Shown piece by piece: positions 1 through 13,053 of a stretch of DNA of 64,000 bases; the stretch's first letter is position 1, and every line of letters starts with the position of its first letter. The DNA is from JABFWF01 sp035539135. GTDB taxonomy: Bacteria; Pseudomonadota; Gammaproteobacteria; Xanthomonadales; Xanthomonadaceae. The position numbers and the translations under genes were made by a program. The DNA lies in NCBI GenBank assembly GCA_035539135.1, contig DATLJD010000008.1, positions 1 to 64,000 on the forward strand, written 5' to 3'. The notes under the pieces were generated by a model, which did not search any database, was not told where the DNA came from, and saw nothing but the letters and a program-made list of their open reading frames with translations.

Positions 1-1955
<1,955 letters not shown>

Positions 1956-2094
1956 TATAACCCCAAGTCGCCTCGGGATCACATAACCTGTCGCGCGAAT
2001 ATCAACGACATTCAAATGTTAGGGGCTCGATGGCCCCCGCCTTAGCCTCTACGACACGTCTGGACATTCGTCTCAAACGCTCGCTACATTCCGG

Positions 2095-2106
2095 TTTTCA
2101 AAGAAC
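2095..2106 (-). promoter_or_regulatory. boxA-like antitermination element in the 16S-23S spacer
   Basis: On the minus strand the spacer contains GTTCTTTGAAAA between tRNA-Ile and 23S. It resembles the boxA consensus (GCTCTTTAACA type) used by the Nus antitermination complex, and this is the usual position for a second boxA in rrn operons. A related motif precedes the 16S gene. The assignment is by motif and position only. Confidence 0.5.
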
Positions 2107-2167
2107 GCGGCTCGGTTTCAGCACCGGACCGCTTCGATAATCTTTAGTGTGCGATAGGCATCCAGAG

Positions 2168-2244
<77 letters not shown>

Positions 2245-2264
2245 GTTATGTGTCTCGCGCCAGA

Positions 2265-2340
2265 TGGTGGAGCCAGTCGGGATCGAACCGACGACCCCCT
2301 GCTTGCAAAGCAGGTGCTCTCCCAGCTGAGCTATGGCCCC
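2265..2340 (-). tRNA. alaT: tRNA-Ala (TGC)
   Basis: A 76-nt cloverleaf on the minus strand begins GGGGCCATAGCTCAG, has anticodon TGC within CTTTGCAAG, the T-loop GGTTCGATCCC, and encodes 3' CCA. In transcript order it precedes tRNA-Ile by 20 nt. Note that the order 16S, Ala, Ile, 23S is opposite to the Ile-Ala order of the Escherichia coli rrnA/D/H spacers. Confidence 0.97.
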
Positions 2341-2411
2341 GTTTTGATCGGGACGCTCTGGATGCAGGTCACTTGTGCGGACGCCTGACAGGCAATTGCA
2401 CTGTCTTTGGT

Positions 2412-3958
<1,547 letters not shown>

Positions 3959-4414
3959 TAAGTTTTTCGGCTCGGCCCGAAGGCCTCGCCTATGCTTTGA
4001 GTGCAGTCGTCGTCCCGAGCTCTAAATCACTCGCTGGCTGAACCATTTCTGGTTCGCCATTTTGAATTGACTTGTTGCTCTGTTACGAACGTCTGCAAGA
4101 TGGACAGGTATCCACCCGCCAGACGCCCGCACAAGTCACCTGCGCACACTGTCAAAGATCGTCGGGGTCGGCCTCAGCGCCTTTCCCCTTGCCTCGCCCC
4201 GTTGCACCGTAGTGCCCGAGGGAGCTCACCATCTTACACCAGATCTCGCCTTCGTCAACACCCTGCGAAATCTTTTTTCTCTTTCGGTTCACGCCGGCGT
4301 TGCCGCCGAGGTGAGCCAGATATCTTAGCGCGTTTTCCGATTCCGTCAACAACCCGTGAGACCGGATCCGCTGCTTCCCCCCGCCGGCGGCCAGCGGCCT
4401 CGGCAGGGGCGCGC
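3959..4414 (-). other. rrn leader region (transcribed spacer before 16S), no gene
   Basis: This stretch between the rrn promoter region and the 16S 5' end holds no credible protein gene. It contains a boxA-like element at 4150-4160 and inverted segments expected of the 16S processing stem. ORFs in both directions here lack homology-like sequence and are treated as chance. Confidence 0.6.
4150..4160 (-). promoter_or_regulatory. boxA-like element in the 16S leader
   Basis: The minus strand reads GATCTTTGACA about 190 nt before the 16S 5' end. It matches the boxA core and closely resembles the element in the 16S-23S spacer. It is probably the loading site for the NusB/NusE antitermination complex. 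No experimental support is available from sequence alone. Confidence 0.5.
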
Positions 4415-4470
4415 ATTGTGCACATCCGTCATCGGGAAAGGAAGCCCCGGACGGCGATTTTTTTGACCCG
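4415..4470 (-). promoter_or_regulatory. candidate rrn promoter
   Basis: On the minus strand a -10-like CACAAT (4415-4420) is followed by the GC-rich discriminator GCGCGCCCC, as in stringently controlled rRNA promoters. A weak -35 TTCCTT (4438-4443) lies 17 bp upstream, and an A-rich run (about 4463-4470) could act as an UP element. The -35 is poor, so the exact start is uncertain. Confidence 0.4.
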
Positions 4471-4546
4471 CTCAGGATAGCGTTGCCGCTTGACTTCCTG
4501 CGGTGTTGCGCCCAACCGTTGCGACTCCCCCGGACGGAGTGCGGCG

Positions 4547-5005
4547 ATGGCGGCAGGACGCATGTGGTGGGTGGCGATGGCGGCCTGCATGCTGGCCGGC
4601 GGCTGCGCCGCGGGCGGGCGCTGGGTCGAGCTCGCCGGACAGCGCTACCAGGTGGAAGTCGCCGACACCGACGCCGAGCGCGAGCGCGGCCTGATGTTCC
4701 GCGACGAACTGCCAGCCGGCCACGGCATGCTCTTCATCCACGAGCGAGAGGAGCCGCAGGCGTACTGGATGAAGAACACCCGCATCCCGCTCGACATCCT
4801 CTACTTCGACGACGCGCGCCGCCTGGTGGCGCAACAGCGCGACGTGCCGCCGTGCTCGCTGGGCGATGCGTGCCCGCCGTATCCGAGCAACGCGCCGGCG
4901 CGCTTCGTGCTCGAGCTCAATGCCGGCGAGGCGCAGCGGCTCGGTCTGCGCGACGGCGCGTCGCTGCGCCTCGGCCCCGGCATCGGCGATGTCAAGGCGC
5001 ACTGA
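4547..5005 (+). CDS. DUF192 family lipoprotein
   Basis: Function is unknown. The DUF192 family is a small beta-fold domain widespread in bacteria and archaea. The protein (152 aa from this start) shows the family core RGLMFRDELP, GHGMLFIHE and the MKNTRIPLDILYFD block, followed by a C-terminal LGLRDG segment. The N-terminus is a signal peptide ending at LAGGC, a weak lipobox, so periplasmic membrane anchoring is likely. The ATG at 4547 was chosen over 4490 because a GGAG lies 8 nt upstream and because it starts close to the signal peptide. It is transcribed away from the rrn operon, with the SirB1-like gene 54 nt downstream. Confidence 0.85.
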   Translation: MAAGRMWWVAMAACMLAGGCAAGGRWVELAGQRYQVEVADTDAERERGLMFRDELPAGHGMLFIHEREEPQAYWMKNTRIPLDILYFDDARRLVAQQRDVPPCSLGDACPPYPSNAPARFVLELNAGEAQRLGLRDGASLRLGPGIGDVKAH

Positions 5006-5059
5006 ACTGGCGGCGCGCGGGGCTTGCACCACGTCCACCCGCGGCGCAGGCTTGCTGCC

Positions 5060-5911
5060 ATGAGCACCGGTGCCGGTTTCGATCTTCCCGACTGGAATGC
5101 GCTCGCGGGCCTCGACGACGACGGCCTGCCGTTGCTCGGCACCGCGTTGCTGATCGCGCGCGACGAATATCCCGAACTCGAACCACGGGCCTACGACGCC
5201 CTGGTCCAGCGCTACGCCGACGACCTGCGCGACGAGGTCGGCGCGATCGCGCAGTGGCCGCTGAAGATGCGCGCGATCAACCAGCATCTGTTCGACGAGG
5301 TGGGGTTCTCGGGCAACCAGACCGAGTACTACGACCCGCGCAACAGCTACCTCAACCAGGTGTTCGAGCGCCGCCTCGGCAACCCGATCTCGCTGGCGAT
5401 GGTGCAGATGGAGGTCGCGCGCCGGCTCGGCATGCCGCTGGACGGCATCTCGTTTCCGGGCCACTTCCTGGTGCGGCTGCCCGTAGGCGACAGCGTGCTG
5501 GTGATGGACCCCTTCAACCGCGGCCGCCCGCTCGACGTGGAGGAGTTGCGCCAGCGCGCCAAGCCGCACCTGGGCGGCGAGACGCCGGACGACGAAGCGC
5601 TGTTCCGCATCCTGCACCCCGCCACCCATCGCGCGATGCTGATGCGCATGCTGCGCAACCTGCACGCGGTGTACGCCGAGCGCGACGACTGGGAGCGCGC
5701 GGTGCGCTGCGCCGACCGCCTGCTCAAGCTCGCCCCGGACAACGCCGAGGCGCTGCGCGAACGCGGCCTGGGTTACCTGCGGCTGGGCCACCGGCACGGC
5801 GCCCGCCAGGACCTCGATCGCTACCTGCAGCGCTACCCGGACGCGGCGGACGCGGGCCCGCTGCGCGAACGACTGGTCGAGCTCAGCGCGAGCGCCGTGC
5901 GCCCGAGCTGA
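5060..5911 (+). CDS. SirB1-family transglutaminase-like/TPR protein
   Basis: This 283-aa cytosolic protein matches the SirB1 family, with an N-terminal transglutaminase-like fold and a C-terminal tetratricopeptide segment. The central block (FSGNQTEYYDPRNSYLNQV, then GNPISLAMV, and PGHFLVR) is typical. TPR-like helices fill residues about 200-280 (RLLKLAPDNAEALRERGLG). Biochemical role is not established; family members usually sit near translation-factor or housekeeping genes. The start at 5060 begins the conserved protein; an in-frame ATG at 5024 adds 12 unconserved residues. It is probably co-transcribed with the DUF192 gene. Confidence 0.85.
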   Translation: MSTGAGFDLPDWNALAGLDDDGLPLLGTALLIARDEYPELEPRAYDALVQRYADDLRDEVGAIAQWPLKMRAINQHLFDEVGFSGNQTEYYDPRNSYLNQVFERRLGNPISLAMVQMEVARRLGMPLDGISFPGHFLVRLPVGDSVLVMDPFNRGRPLDVEELRQRAKPHLGGETPDDEALFRILHPATHRAMLMRMLRNLHAVYAERDDWERAVRCADRLLKLAPDNAEALRERGLGYLRLGHRHGARQDLDRYLQRYPDAADAGPLRERLVELSASAVRPS

Positions 5912-5921
5912 GCGCCGTCGC

Positions 5922-6107
5922 TCAGACCACCATCATCTCGAAGTCGTCCTTGGTGACCCCGCAGTCCGGGCAGGTCCAGGTGTCCGGGACGTCCTCCCAG
6001 CGCGTGCCCGGCGCGATGCCTTCCTCCGGCAGCCCCTTGGCCTCGTCGTAGATGAAGCCGCAGACGACGCACATCCAGGTGCGGTAGGCGGTGGCGGTCT
6101 CGGTCAT
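5922..6107 (-). CDS. rubA: rubredoxin
   Basis: A 61-aa one-iron electron carrier. Two cysteine pairs, Cys13-x2-Cys16 and Cys46-x2-Cys49, sit in the classic CVVCG and CPDCG turns, with the rubredoxin aromatic core (Tyr, Trp) and GTRWEDVPD in between. It would pass electrons from a rubredoxin reductase to oxidases or hydroxylases in the cytosol. It is divergent from thiE, an arrangement seen in related gammaproteobacteria. The start at 6107 gives standard length; an ATG 9 nt upstream (6116) is possible. Confidence 0.95.
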   Translation of the reverse strand: MTETATAYRTWMCVVCGFIYDEAKGLPEEGIAPGTRWEDVPDTWTCPDCGVTKDDFEMMVV

Positions 6108-6193
6108 CACGGGCAATGCGGTTCGTTGGAAACGCCCATTGTCCCACCCGCGGCGCGCTGCCGGAAGCGATAATCCGCGTTTCCTTGGTGAAT

Positions 6194-6823
6194 ATGCGCA
6201 TGACCGCCCCCGGCCGCCCCACGCCGCTGCGCCGCGGCCTGTACCTGGTCACGCCCGAGCCGCTGCCCGGCTTGGCGCTGATCGCGCGCCTGCTGCCCTT
6301 CGCCGCCTGCCTGCAATACCGCAGCAAGCAGGCGGATGCCGCCGCCCGCCGACGCGAGGCCGAGGCGCTGCAGGCGCTGTGCGAGCGGGCGGGTGTGCCA
6401 TTGATCGTGAACGACGACGTCGCGCTGGCGGCCGGGGTCGGGGCCGCCGGTGTGCACCTGGGTGAACACGACGAGGCGATCGGCGCGGCGCGCGCCGCGC
6501 TCGGCCCGCACGCGATCCTCGGCAGCTCCTGCTACGACGACCCGGCGCGCGCCGAGGCCGCCGCGCGCGCCGGCGCCAGCTACGTCGCCTTCGGCGCCTT
6601 CTTCCCGTCGCCGACCAAGCCGCAGGCGCGCCGCGCGACGCCGGAGCTGCTGCGCGACGCCGCCCGCCTGGGCCTGCCGCGGGTGGCGATCGGCGGGATC
6701 ACGCCGGACAATGCGCCGCCGCTGGTCGCTGCCGGCGCCGACCTCATCGCGGTGATCAGCGGCGTGTTCGCCGCGCCCGACCCCGTTGCCGCGGCGCGTG
6801 CCTGCGCCGCCCTTTTCGACTGA
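6194..6823 (+). CDS. thiE: thiamine-phosphate synthase
   Basis: ThiE joins HMP-pyrophosphate and thiazole phosphate to make thiamine phosphate. The 209-aa TIM-barrel protein shows RGLYLVTP at the N-terminus, QYRSKQ (phosphate-binding Lys/Arg), VNDDVALA, GVHLGEHD, GSSCYD, YVAFGAFFPSPTK and AIGGITPDNA, all ThiE landmarks. Start codons at 6194 and 6200 are both possible; 6194 has a GGTG nearby. It overlaps no other gene and ends 10 nt before hemL, so thiE, hemL and the next gene probably form one operon. ThiC is encoded 26 kb away under a TPP riboswitch; no riboswitch is seen here. Confidence 0.95.
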   Translation: MRMTAPGRPTPLRRGLYLVTPEPLPGLALIARLLPFAACLQYRSKQADAAARRREAEALQALCERAGVPLIVNDDVALAAGVGAAGVHLGEHDEAIGAARAALGPHAILGSSCYDDPARAEAAARAGASYVAFGAFFPSPTKPQARRATPELLRDAARLGLPRVAIGGITPDNAPPLVAAGADLIAVISGVFAAPDPVAAARACAALFD

Positions 6824-6833
6824 CGAGAGCCCC

Positions 6834-8123
<1,290 letters not shown>

Positions 8124-8125
8124 GC

Positions 8126-9259
8126 ATGGCCGCCGGCAAGCTCCACCCGGCGACGCTGGCGGTGCACGCCGGCGCCCGGCCCGACCCGGAGACCGGCGCG
8201 GTCGCGCCGCCGATCCACCTGTCGACCACCTTCCGCCACGGCCCGGCCGGCGAACGCGTGGCCGGCTACGAGTACCAGCGCGAAGGCAACCCCACCCAGG
8301 ACCGCCTCGAGGAAGCGCTGACCGCGCTGGAAGGCGGCGCGGCGGCGCTGGCCTTCGCCTCCGGCATGGCGGCGATGGCCGGGTTGCTGGAGTCGCTGCC
8401 GAACGGCGCGCGCGTCCTGATCCCCGACGACTGCTACAGCGGGCTGCGCTACCTCGCCGGCGAATTCCTGCCCGAACGCGGCGTCACGGCGACGGCGGTG
8501 GACATGGCCGACCTCGCCGCGGTCGAGCGCGCCTGCGCGCAGGGCACGGCGCTCGTGTGGATGGAGACGCCGTCCAACCCGCGCATGAAGATCAGCGACA
8601 TCGCCGCGCTGGCGCAGCTCGCGCATGCCCACGGCGCGCTGCTCGCCTGCGACAACACCTTCGCGTCGCCGGTGCTGCAGCAGCCGTTGGCGCTGGGCGC
8701 GGACGTGGTGATGCACTCGACCACCAAGTACTTCGGCGGCCACAGCGACGTGCTCGGGGGCGCGCTGGTGTTCGCCCGCCGCGACGCGCTGTTCGACCAG
8801 GTCGCGCACCGCCGCCATGTCACCGGCGCGGTGCTGTCGCCGTTCAACGCCTGGCTGACCCTGCGCGGCTGCCGTTCGCTGCCGGCGCGGATGGCGCTGC
8901 ACTGCGCCAACGCGCGGGGGCTGGCGGAAGCGCTCGCGCAGCATCCTGCCGTGGAGCGGGTGAACTATCCCGGCCTGCCGACGCACGCGGCGCATGACGT
9001 CGCCGCGCGGCAGATGCGTGACTTCGGCGGGATGCTGTCGGTTGATCTGCGCGGCGGGCGCGAGGCGACGCTGGCGGTGGCGGGCCGGTTGCGGCTGTTC
9101 ACCAACGCGACGTCGCTCGGCGGCTGCGAATCGCTGGTCGAGCACCGCGCGTCGGTCGAAGGGGCGAACCCGGTGTCTCCGCAGAACCTGCTGCGGATCT
9201 CGGTGGGTCTGGAGCACATTGACGACCTGGTCGCCGACTGGATGCAGGCGTTGGGGTAA
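8126..9259 (+). CDS. cystathionine gamma-synthase/gamma-lyase family PLP enzyme
   Basis: A 377-aa Cys/Met-metabolism PLP enzyme with the full family signature: HLSTTFRHG, YEYQREGNPT, ASGMAAM, ETPSNPRMKI, the CDNTFASPVLQQP block, and HSTTKYFGGHSDV with the PLP lysine at residue 201. GG(C)ESLVEHRAS near the C-terminus is also typical. Gamma-synthase (transsulfuration towards methionine) and gamma-lyase (towards cysteine) cannot be told apart with certainty from sequence by eye, so no symbol is given. It is the third gene of the thiE-hemL operon. Confidence 0.9.
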   Translation: MAAGKLHPATLAVHAGARPDPETGAVAPPIHLSTTFRHGPAGERVAGYEYQREGNPTQDRLEEALTALEGGAAALAFASGMAAMAGLLESLPNGARVLIPDDCYSGLRYLAGEFLPERGVTATAVDMADLAAVERACAQGTALVWMETPSNPRMKISDIAALAQLAHAHGALLACDNTFASPVLQQPLALGADVVMHSTTKYFGGHSDVLGGALVFARRDALFDQVAHRRHVTGAVLSPFNAWLTLRGCRSLPARMALHCANARGLAEALAQHPAVERVNYPGLPTHAAHDVAARQMRDFGGMLSVDLRGGREATLAVAGRLRLFTNATSLGGCESLVEHRASVEGANPVSPQNLLRISVGLEHIDDLVADWMQALG

Positions 9260-9314
9260 GCGGGCTTTGCAGCTCGTCCAGGCAGAAGCGACGACGGTCG
9301 GGCGATGGATGGAC

Positions 9315-9405
9315 GGGCAGGGGCATTGCGACAGCGCGCCATGGATGGCGCGCGCCCGCATCAGGGCAGGATGCCCTGACCAAGGGGAAAGCGTTGCCCC
9401 TGCCC
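9315..9405. repeat. structured intergenic repeat, copy A (pairs with 51753-51856)
   Basis: A 91-nt imperfect palindrome has an outer stem of 11 bp (GGGCAGGGGCA with TGCCCCTGCCC) and two internal perfect hairpins. These are 9334-9353 (GCGCGCCAT/ATGGCGCGC type) and 9361-9379 (TCAGGGCA, 3-nt loop, TGCCCTGA). Its reverse complement aligns end to end with the element at 51753-51856. It lies between the convergent cystathionine and glyoxalase genes, filling most of a 199-bp gap. Confidence 0.8.
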
Positions 9406-9458
9406 GGCCGGCCAGCGCGCGGCGCAGCCTGCCGAAGCCGTGCTTTCCCGGGACCGGC

Positions 9459-9881
9459 CTACCAGCTTCCGGTGTTCGGCATCGACGCCCACGGCTCCTG
9501 CGGCGGCAGCGCCTCGCCGGTCTGCAGCAGCTCGATCGAGATCAGGTCAGGCGAGCGCACGAAGGCCATGTGGCCGTCGCGCGGCGGCCGGTTGATGGTC
9601 ACGCCCATCGCCTGCAGGTGCGCGCAGGTCGCGTAGATGTCCTCGACGCGGAACGCGAGGTGGCCGAAGTTGCGCGCGCTGCCGTAGTCCTCGTCCGAGC
9701 CCCAGTTGTACGTGAGCTCGACCTCCGCGTCCGGGCTGTCCGGCGCCGACAGGAACACCAGGGTGAACCGGCCCTGCTCGTTGTCCATGCGCCGCACCTC
9801 GCGCAGGCCGAGGCCCTCGCAGTAGAAACGCAGCGAGGCGTCGAGGTCGCGCACGCGGACCATGGTGTGCAGGTATTTCAT
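9459..9881 (-). CDS. gloA: lactoylglutathione lyase-like VOC protein (glyoxalase I)
   Basis: A 140-aa vicinal-oxygen-chelate metalloprotein. Metal ligands expected for glyoxalase I are all in place: His5 (KYLHTMVRV), Glu55 (AEVELTYNW), His74 (FGHLAF) and Glu117 (SIELL). It would isomerise the methylglyoxal-glutathione hemithioacetal to S-lactoylglutathione in the cytosol. The length and spacing fit the Ni-dependent bacterial form, which is an inference. It follows the SDR gene by 13 nt on the same strand, suggesting an operon. Confidence 0.92.
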   Translation of the reverse strand: MKYLHTMVRVRDLDASLRFYCEGLGLREVRRMDNEQGRFTLVFLSAPDSPDAEVELTYNWGSDEDYGSARNFGHLAFRVEDIYATCAHLQAMGVTINRPPRDGHMAFVRSPDLISIELLQTGEALPPQEPWASMPNTGSW

Positions 9882-9894
9882 GGCACGACCGTCG

Positions 9895-10713
9895 TCAGTC
9901 GAGGAACAGGTCGGGCAGCGGGCGCTGGGCAGGATCCACCGCGTAGCGCGAAAACTCGGTGACGCCGGTGGCGCGCAGCACGTCCTCGTCGACCAGGAAG
10001 CGGCCGCTGCCCGCGCTCACCGGTTGCACGAGCACCGCGTGCGCGGCGTCGGCGACGATGTCCGGCGTGCGGCAACGTTCCAGCGGAATCCCCGGGATCA
10101 TGTTGAGCGCGTCGGTGGCGATGATGGTGCGCGGCCACAACGCGTCGATCGCGATGTTCCGGCCGGCGAATTCCGCGGCCAGGCCCAGGGTCACGAAGCT
10201 CATGCCCATCTTGGCCAGCGTGTAGCCGGTGTGCGGCCCCCACCACTTCGGATCCAGCGACGGCGGCGGGGCGAGGGTGAGGATGTGCGGATTGGGCGCC
10301 TGCAGCAGCCACGGCAGGCAGGCCTGCGCGCACAGGAAGCTGCCGCGCGCGTTGACCTGCTGCATCAGGTCGAACCGCTTCATCGGCGTGTCGAGGGTGC
10401 CGCGCAGCCAGATCGCGCTGGCGTTGTTGACCAGGATGTCGAGCCCGCCGAACGCGTCCACGGTCGCGGCCACCGCCGCCTGCACCTGGTCCTCCTCGCG
10501 GATGTCGCACTGCAGGGCCAGCGCGCGGCCGCCGGCGGCCTCGACCTCGGCGGCGACGCTGTGGATGGTGCCGGGCAGCTTCGGGTTGGGCACCGCCGAC
10601 TTGGCGACGATCGCGACGTTGGCGCCGTCGCGGGCGGCGCGCAGGGCGATCGCGCGGCCGATGCCGCGCGAGGCGCCGGTGATGAAGACGGTCTTGCCGG
10701 AGAGGGTGGACAT
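9895..10713 (-). CDS. SDR family oxidoreductase (HSDL2-like)
   Basis: A 272-aa short-chain dehydrogenase. The Rossmann glycine motif TGASRGIG is at residues 12-19, the NNAS motif follows (LVNNASAIW), and the catalytic Tyr-x3-Lys is in YTLAK. The segment with PSLDPKWWGPH before the Tyr resembles the hydroxysteroid dehydrogenase-like protein 2 group, whose substrates are unclear. The Ser of the classical triad is displaced in this subgroup. The start at 10713 is the ATG just before the beta-strand; an upstream in-frame start would add 41 low-complexity residues. Likely an operon with gloA. Confidence 0.88.
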   Translation of the reverse strand: MSTLSGKTVFITGASRGIGRAIALRAARDGANVAIVAKSAVPNPKLPGTIHSVAAEVEAAGGRALALQCDIREEDQVQAAVAATVDAFGGLDILVNNASAIWLRGTLDTPMKRFDLMQQVNARGSFLCAQACLPWLLQAPNPHILTLAPPPSLDPKWWGPHTGYTLAKMGMSFVTLGLAAEFAGRNIAIDALWPRTIIATDALNMIPGIPLERCRTPDIVADAAHAVLVQPVSAGSGRFLVDEDVLRATGVTEFSRYAVDPAQRPLPDLFLD

Positions 10714-10846
10714 GGGCGATCCGCGGGCGTTGGACTGCAGCGAGCCTAGCATTCGCAGGCGTATGGCCGCTGCCCGGCCCTCCTGCGGGCCGACGCCGCG
10801 CCGCACAAGAGGCCCCGCCGGCTCGCACGCGGGCAAGGCGCGACGC

Positions 10847-11533
10847 CTACGGCTTGGGCCCCTGCCCCTCGTTGTCCTCCCAGCGCAGCAGGCGCCGGGT
10901 GACGAAGCGGTACACCGGCTTGCCGGTCGCGAACCAGGCGTCGCGCAGCCAGGAACGGCGCTTGAGCAGGCGCCGCTCGACCGGTGTCAGCGCCTGCGCG
11001 CAATAGGTGCGCTTGTGCTTGAGCAGGTGGCGCAGGTCCTCGCGCATCAGCAGCCGCATCCAGCGCGCGCGCGGCGCGCCGCACACGGCGAGCTGGAAGT
11101 CGATCAGCGCCGGCGCGCCGTCGGCCAGCACCAGCCAGTTGGCTTCCTTGGCGAGGTCGTTGTGGGCGATGCCGCGCCGGTGCAGCGCGCGTAGCCGGCG
11201 GTGCGCGGCGCGAAACCAGGCGGCGTCGCCGCGCGGCGGGCGCTGGTACATCGCGGCGCCGTCCATGTAGCTGCGGTCGAGCACGCGGCCGTCCCAGCGC
11301 AGCAGCTGCGGCACCGCCTCCATGCCGGCGACGCGCCGCAGCGCGCGCGCCTCGCGCCGCGCCAGCCACCACGCGGGCAACCGCAGCCACCACGGCACGT
11401 GGCGCAGGTCGCGGCGCACGAACAGGCCGCCGTCGGCGCCGCGCATCAGCGCGATGCGGCCGAAGCTGTCGGCCTTGAGCGCGGCGACCTCGCGCGCGCC
11501 GGCGCCCGCCCGATCGACCCGGTCCGCGCGCAT
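10847..11533 (-). CDS. small protein kinase-like (RIO/WaaP-type) protein
   Basis: A 228-aa protein with a minimal kinase fold. His124-Asn-Asp126 in AHNDLAKEANWL matches the HxDLxxxN catalytic loop, and DFQ at 145-147 stands in for DFG. No clear glycine-rich loop is visible, as in RIO and lipopolysaccharide (WaaP/InaA) kinases. The substrate is unknown. It starts 1 nt after the mpl stop (mpl stop 11535-11537, ATG 11531-11533 on the minus strand), so the two are translationally coupled and the kinase may act on envelope sugars or lipids. A longer in-frame start inside mpl exists but is less likely. Confidence 0.75.
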   Translation of the reverse strand: MRADRVDRAGAGAREVAALKADSFGRIALMRGADGGLFVRRDLRHVPWWLRLPAWWLARREARALRRVAGMEAVPQLLRWDGRVLDRSYMDGAAMYQRPPRGDAAWFRAAHRRLRALHRRGIAHNDLAKEANWLVLADGAPALIDFQLAVCGAPRARWMRLLMREDLRHLLKHKRTYCAQALTPVERRLLKRRSWLRDAWFATGKPVYRFVTRRLLRWEDNEGQGPKP

Positions 11534-11534
11534 G

Positions 11535-12962
11535 TCAGCCCAGCGCGGCGAGGAAGCGGCGCGGCGCGCCCTCGAAGCCGCCGTTGGACATGAACACGAC
11601 GTGGTCGCCAGCACGCACCCGTTCGCGTAGCGCGGCGATCAGGGCGTCGGCGTCGGCTGCGGTGACGCCCTCGCCGCGCAGCGCGCCGACCACCCGGCCG
11701 GCGTCCCAGGCGAGCTCCGGCCGGTGCAGGAACACCACCACGTCGGCGTCGCCGAGCGACGGCGCCAGCGCCTCCGCGTGCGCGCCCAGCCGCATCGAAT
11801 TGCTGCGCGGCTCCATCGCCACCACGATCCGCGCCGCGCCGACCTTCGCGCGCAGGCCGGCGAGCGTGGTCGCGATCGCGGTGGGATGGTGGGCGAAGTC
11901 GTCGTACACGGTGATCCCGCCGGCCTCGCCCAGCACCTCCAGCCGGCGCTTGACGCTGCGGAAGCGCGCGAACGCCGGCAGCACCGCCGCCACGTCCACC
12001 CCGACCGCGTGCGCGGCGGCCAGCGCGGCGAGCGCGTTCATCACGTTGTGGCGGCCGAGCAGCGGCCAGTGCAGTTCACCGAGCTCGCGTCCCCGGTGCA
12101 CCACGACGAAGGCGCTGCCGTCCTCGGCGAGCAGGCGCGCGGTCCAGTCGAAGCCGGCGCGCGCGGCGGTCGCCGCGTCGGCGCGATCGCCATGCTGCGG
12201 CGCGGCCGCGGCGGCCGGGATCAGGCTCGCGTCCAGGCCGAAGGTCTCGACCGGGGTCCAGCAGCCCATCGCCAGCACCTGCGCCAGGCGCGCGTCCTCG
12301 CCGTTGACGATCAGCCGCCCGCGCCGCGGCACGGTGCGCACCAGGTGGTGGAACTGGCGCTGGATCGCGGCCACGTCCGGGAAGATGTCGGCGTGGTCGT
12401 ATTCGAGGTTGTTGAGGACCGCGACCAGCGGCCGGTAGTGGACGAACTTGCTGCGCTTGTCGAAGAAGGCGGTGTCGTACTCGTCGGCCTCGACCACGAA
12501 CTCGCGGCCCGCGCCGATCCGCGCCGACACCCCGAAGTCCTCGGCGACGCCGCCGATCAAAAAGCCCGGCGCGCGCCCGGCGGCTTCCAGCAGGAAGGTC
12601 AGGATCGTGGTGGTCGTGGTCTTGCCGTGGGTCCCGGCCACCGCCAGGGTGTCACGCCCCGGCAGCACCTGCTCGCTCAGCCACTGCGCGCCGGAGGTGT
12701 ACGGGCGGCCGTCGTCGAGGACCCGCTCGACCGCCGGATTGCCGCGCGAGAGCGCGTTGCCGATCACCACGGTGTCGCAGTCGGCGGAAATGTGTTCCGG
12801 CAGGTAGCCCTGGCGCAGGGCGATGCCGAGGGTTTCCAGCTGGGTGGACATCGGCGGGTAGACCGCCTGGTCGCTGCCCTCGACCACGTGGCCGAGTTCG
12901 CGCGCGAGCGCCGCGACGCCGCCCATGAAGGTGCCGGCGATGCCGAGGATGTGGATCTTCAA
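11535..12962 (-). CDS. mpl: UDP-N-acetylmuramate:L-Ala-gamma-D-Glu-meso-DAP ligase
   Basis: Mpl reattaches recycled murein tripeptide to UDP-MurNAc. The 475-aa Mur-ligase has all three expected domains: N-terminal IHILGIAGTFMGG, the ATP loop GTHGKTTTT near residue 112, the central EADEYDTAFFDKRSKF segment diagnostic of Mpl rather than MurC, GRHNVMNALAA, and the C-terminal DDFAHHPTAI and EPRSNSMR. It is a cytosolic cell wall recycling enzyme. It lies downstream of adk with a 91-bp gap and is coupled to the kinase-like gene. Confidence 0.96.
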   Translation of the reverse strand: MKIHILGIAGTFMGGVAALARELGHVVEGSDQAVYPPMSTQLETLGIALRQGYLPEHISADCDTVVIGNALSRGNPAVERVLDDGRPYTSGAQWLSEQVLPGRDTLAVAGTHGKTTTTTILTFLLEAAGRAPGFLIGGVAEDFGVSARIGAGREFVVEADEYDTAFFDKRSKFVHYRPLVAVLNNLEYDHADIFPDVAAIQRQFHHLVRTVPRRGRLIVNGEDARLAQVLAMGCWTPVETFGLDASLIPAAAAAPQHGDRADAATAARAGFDWTARLLAEDGSAFVVVHRGRELGELHWPLLGRHNVMNALAALAAAHAVGVDVAAVLPAFARFRSVKRRLEVLGEAGGITVYDDFAHHPTAIATTLAGLRAKVGAARIVVAMEPRSNSMRLGAHAEALAPSLGDADVVVFLHRPELAWDAGRVVGALRGEGVTAADADALIAALRERVRAGDHVVFMSNGGFEGAPRRFLAALG

Positions 12963-13022
12963 GGTGTGATGCTCCGGACGGTCGCCGTCTACTTACCGGA
13001 GCGACTCCCGCACGGCAATCGC

Positions 13023-13047
13023 TCCCCCTCTCCCGCCTGCGGAGGGC
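13023..13047. repeat. partial CCCCTCTCCCGC-type intergenic repeat
   Basis: The gap between mpl and adk carries a CCCCCTCTCCCGCCTGCGG segment followed by AGGG. It resembles one arm of the hairpin at 17850-17875, but the second arm is degenerate. Such GAGAGGGG hairpins are scattered through many proteobacterial genomes. It may act as a weak terminator or be an old repeat remnant. Confidence 0.4.
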
Positions 13048-13053
13048 GAAGCC

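Noticed and set aside
4001..4480. Plus-strand ORF in the rrn leader
   Set aside because: It lies over boxA and the promoter of the rRNA operon, is antisense to the leader, and resembles no protein.
4472..5797. Minus-strand ORF over the DUF192 and SirB1 genes
   Set aside because: Plus-strand genes have recognisable families and codon-position bias; the antisense product has none.
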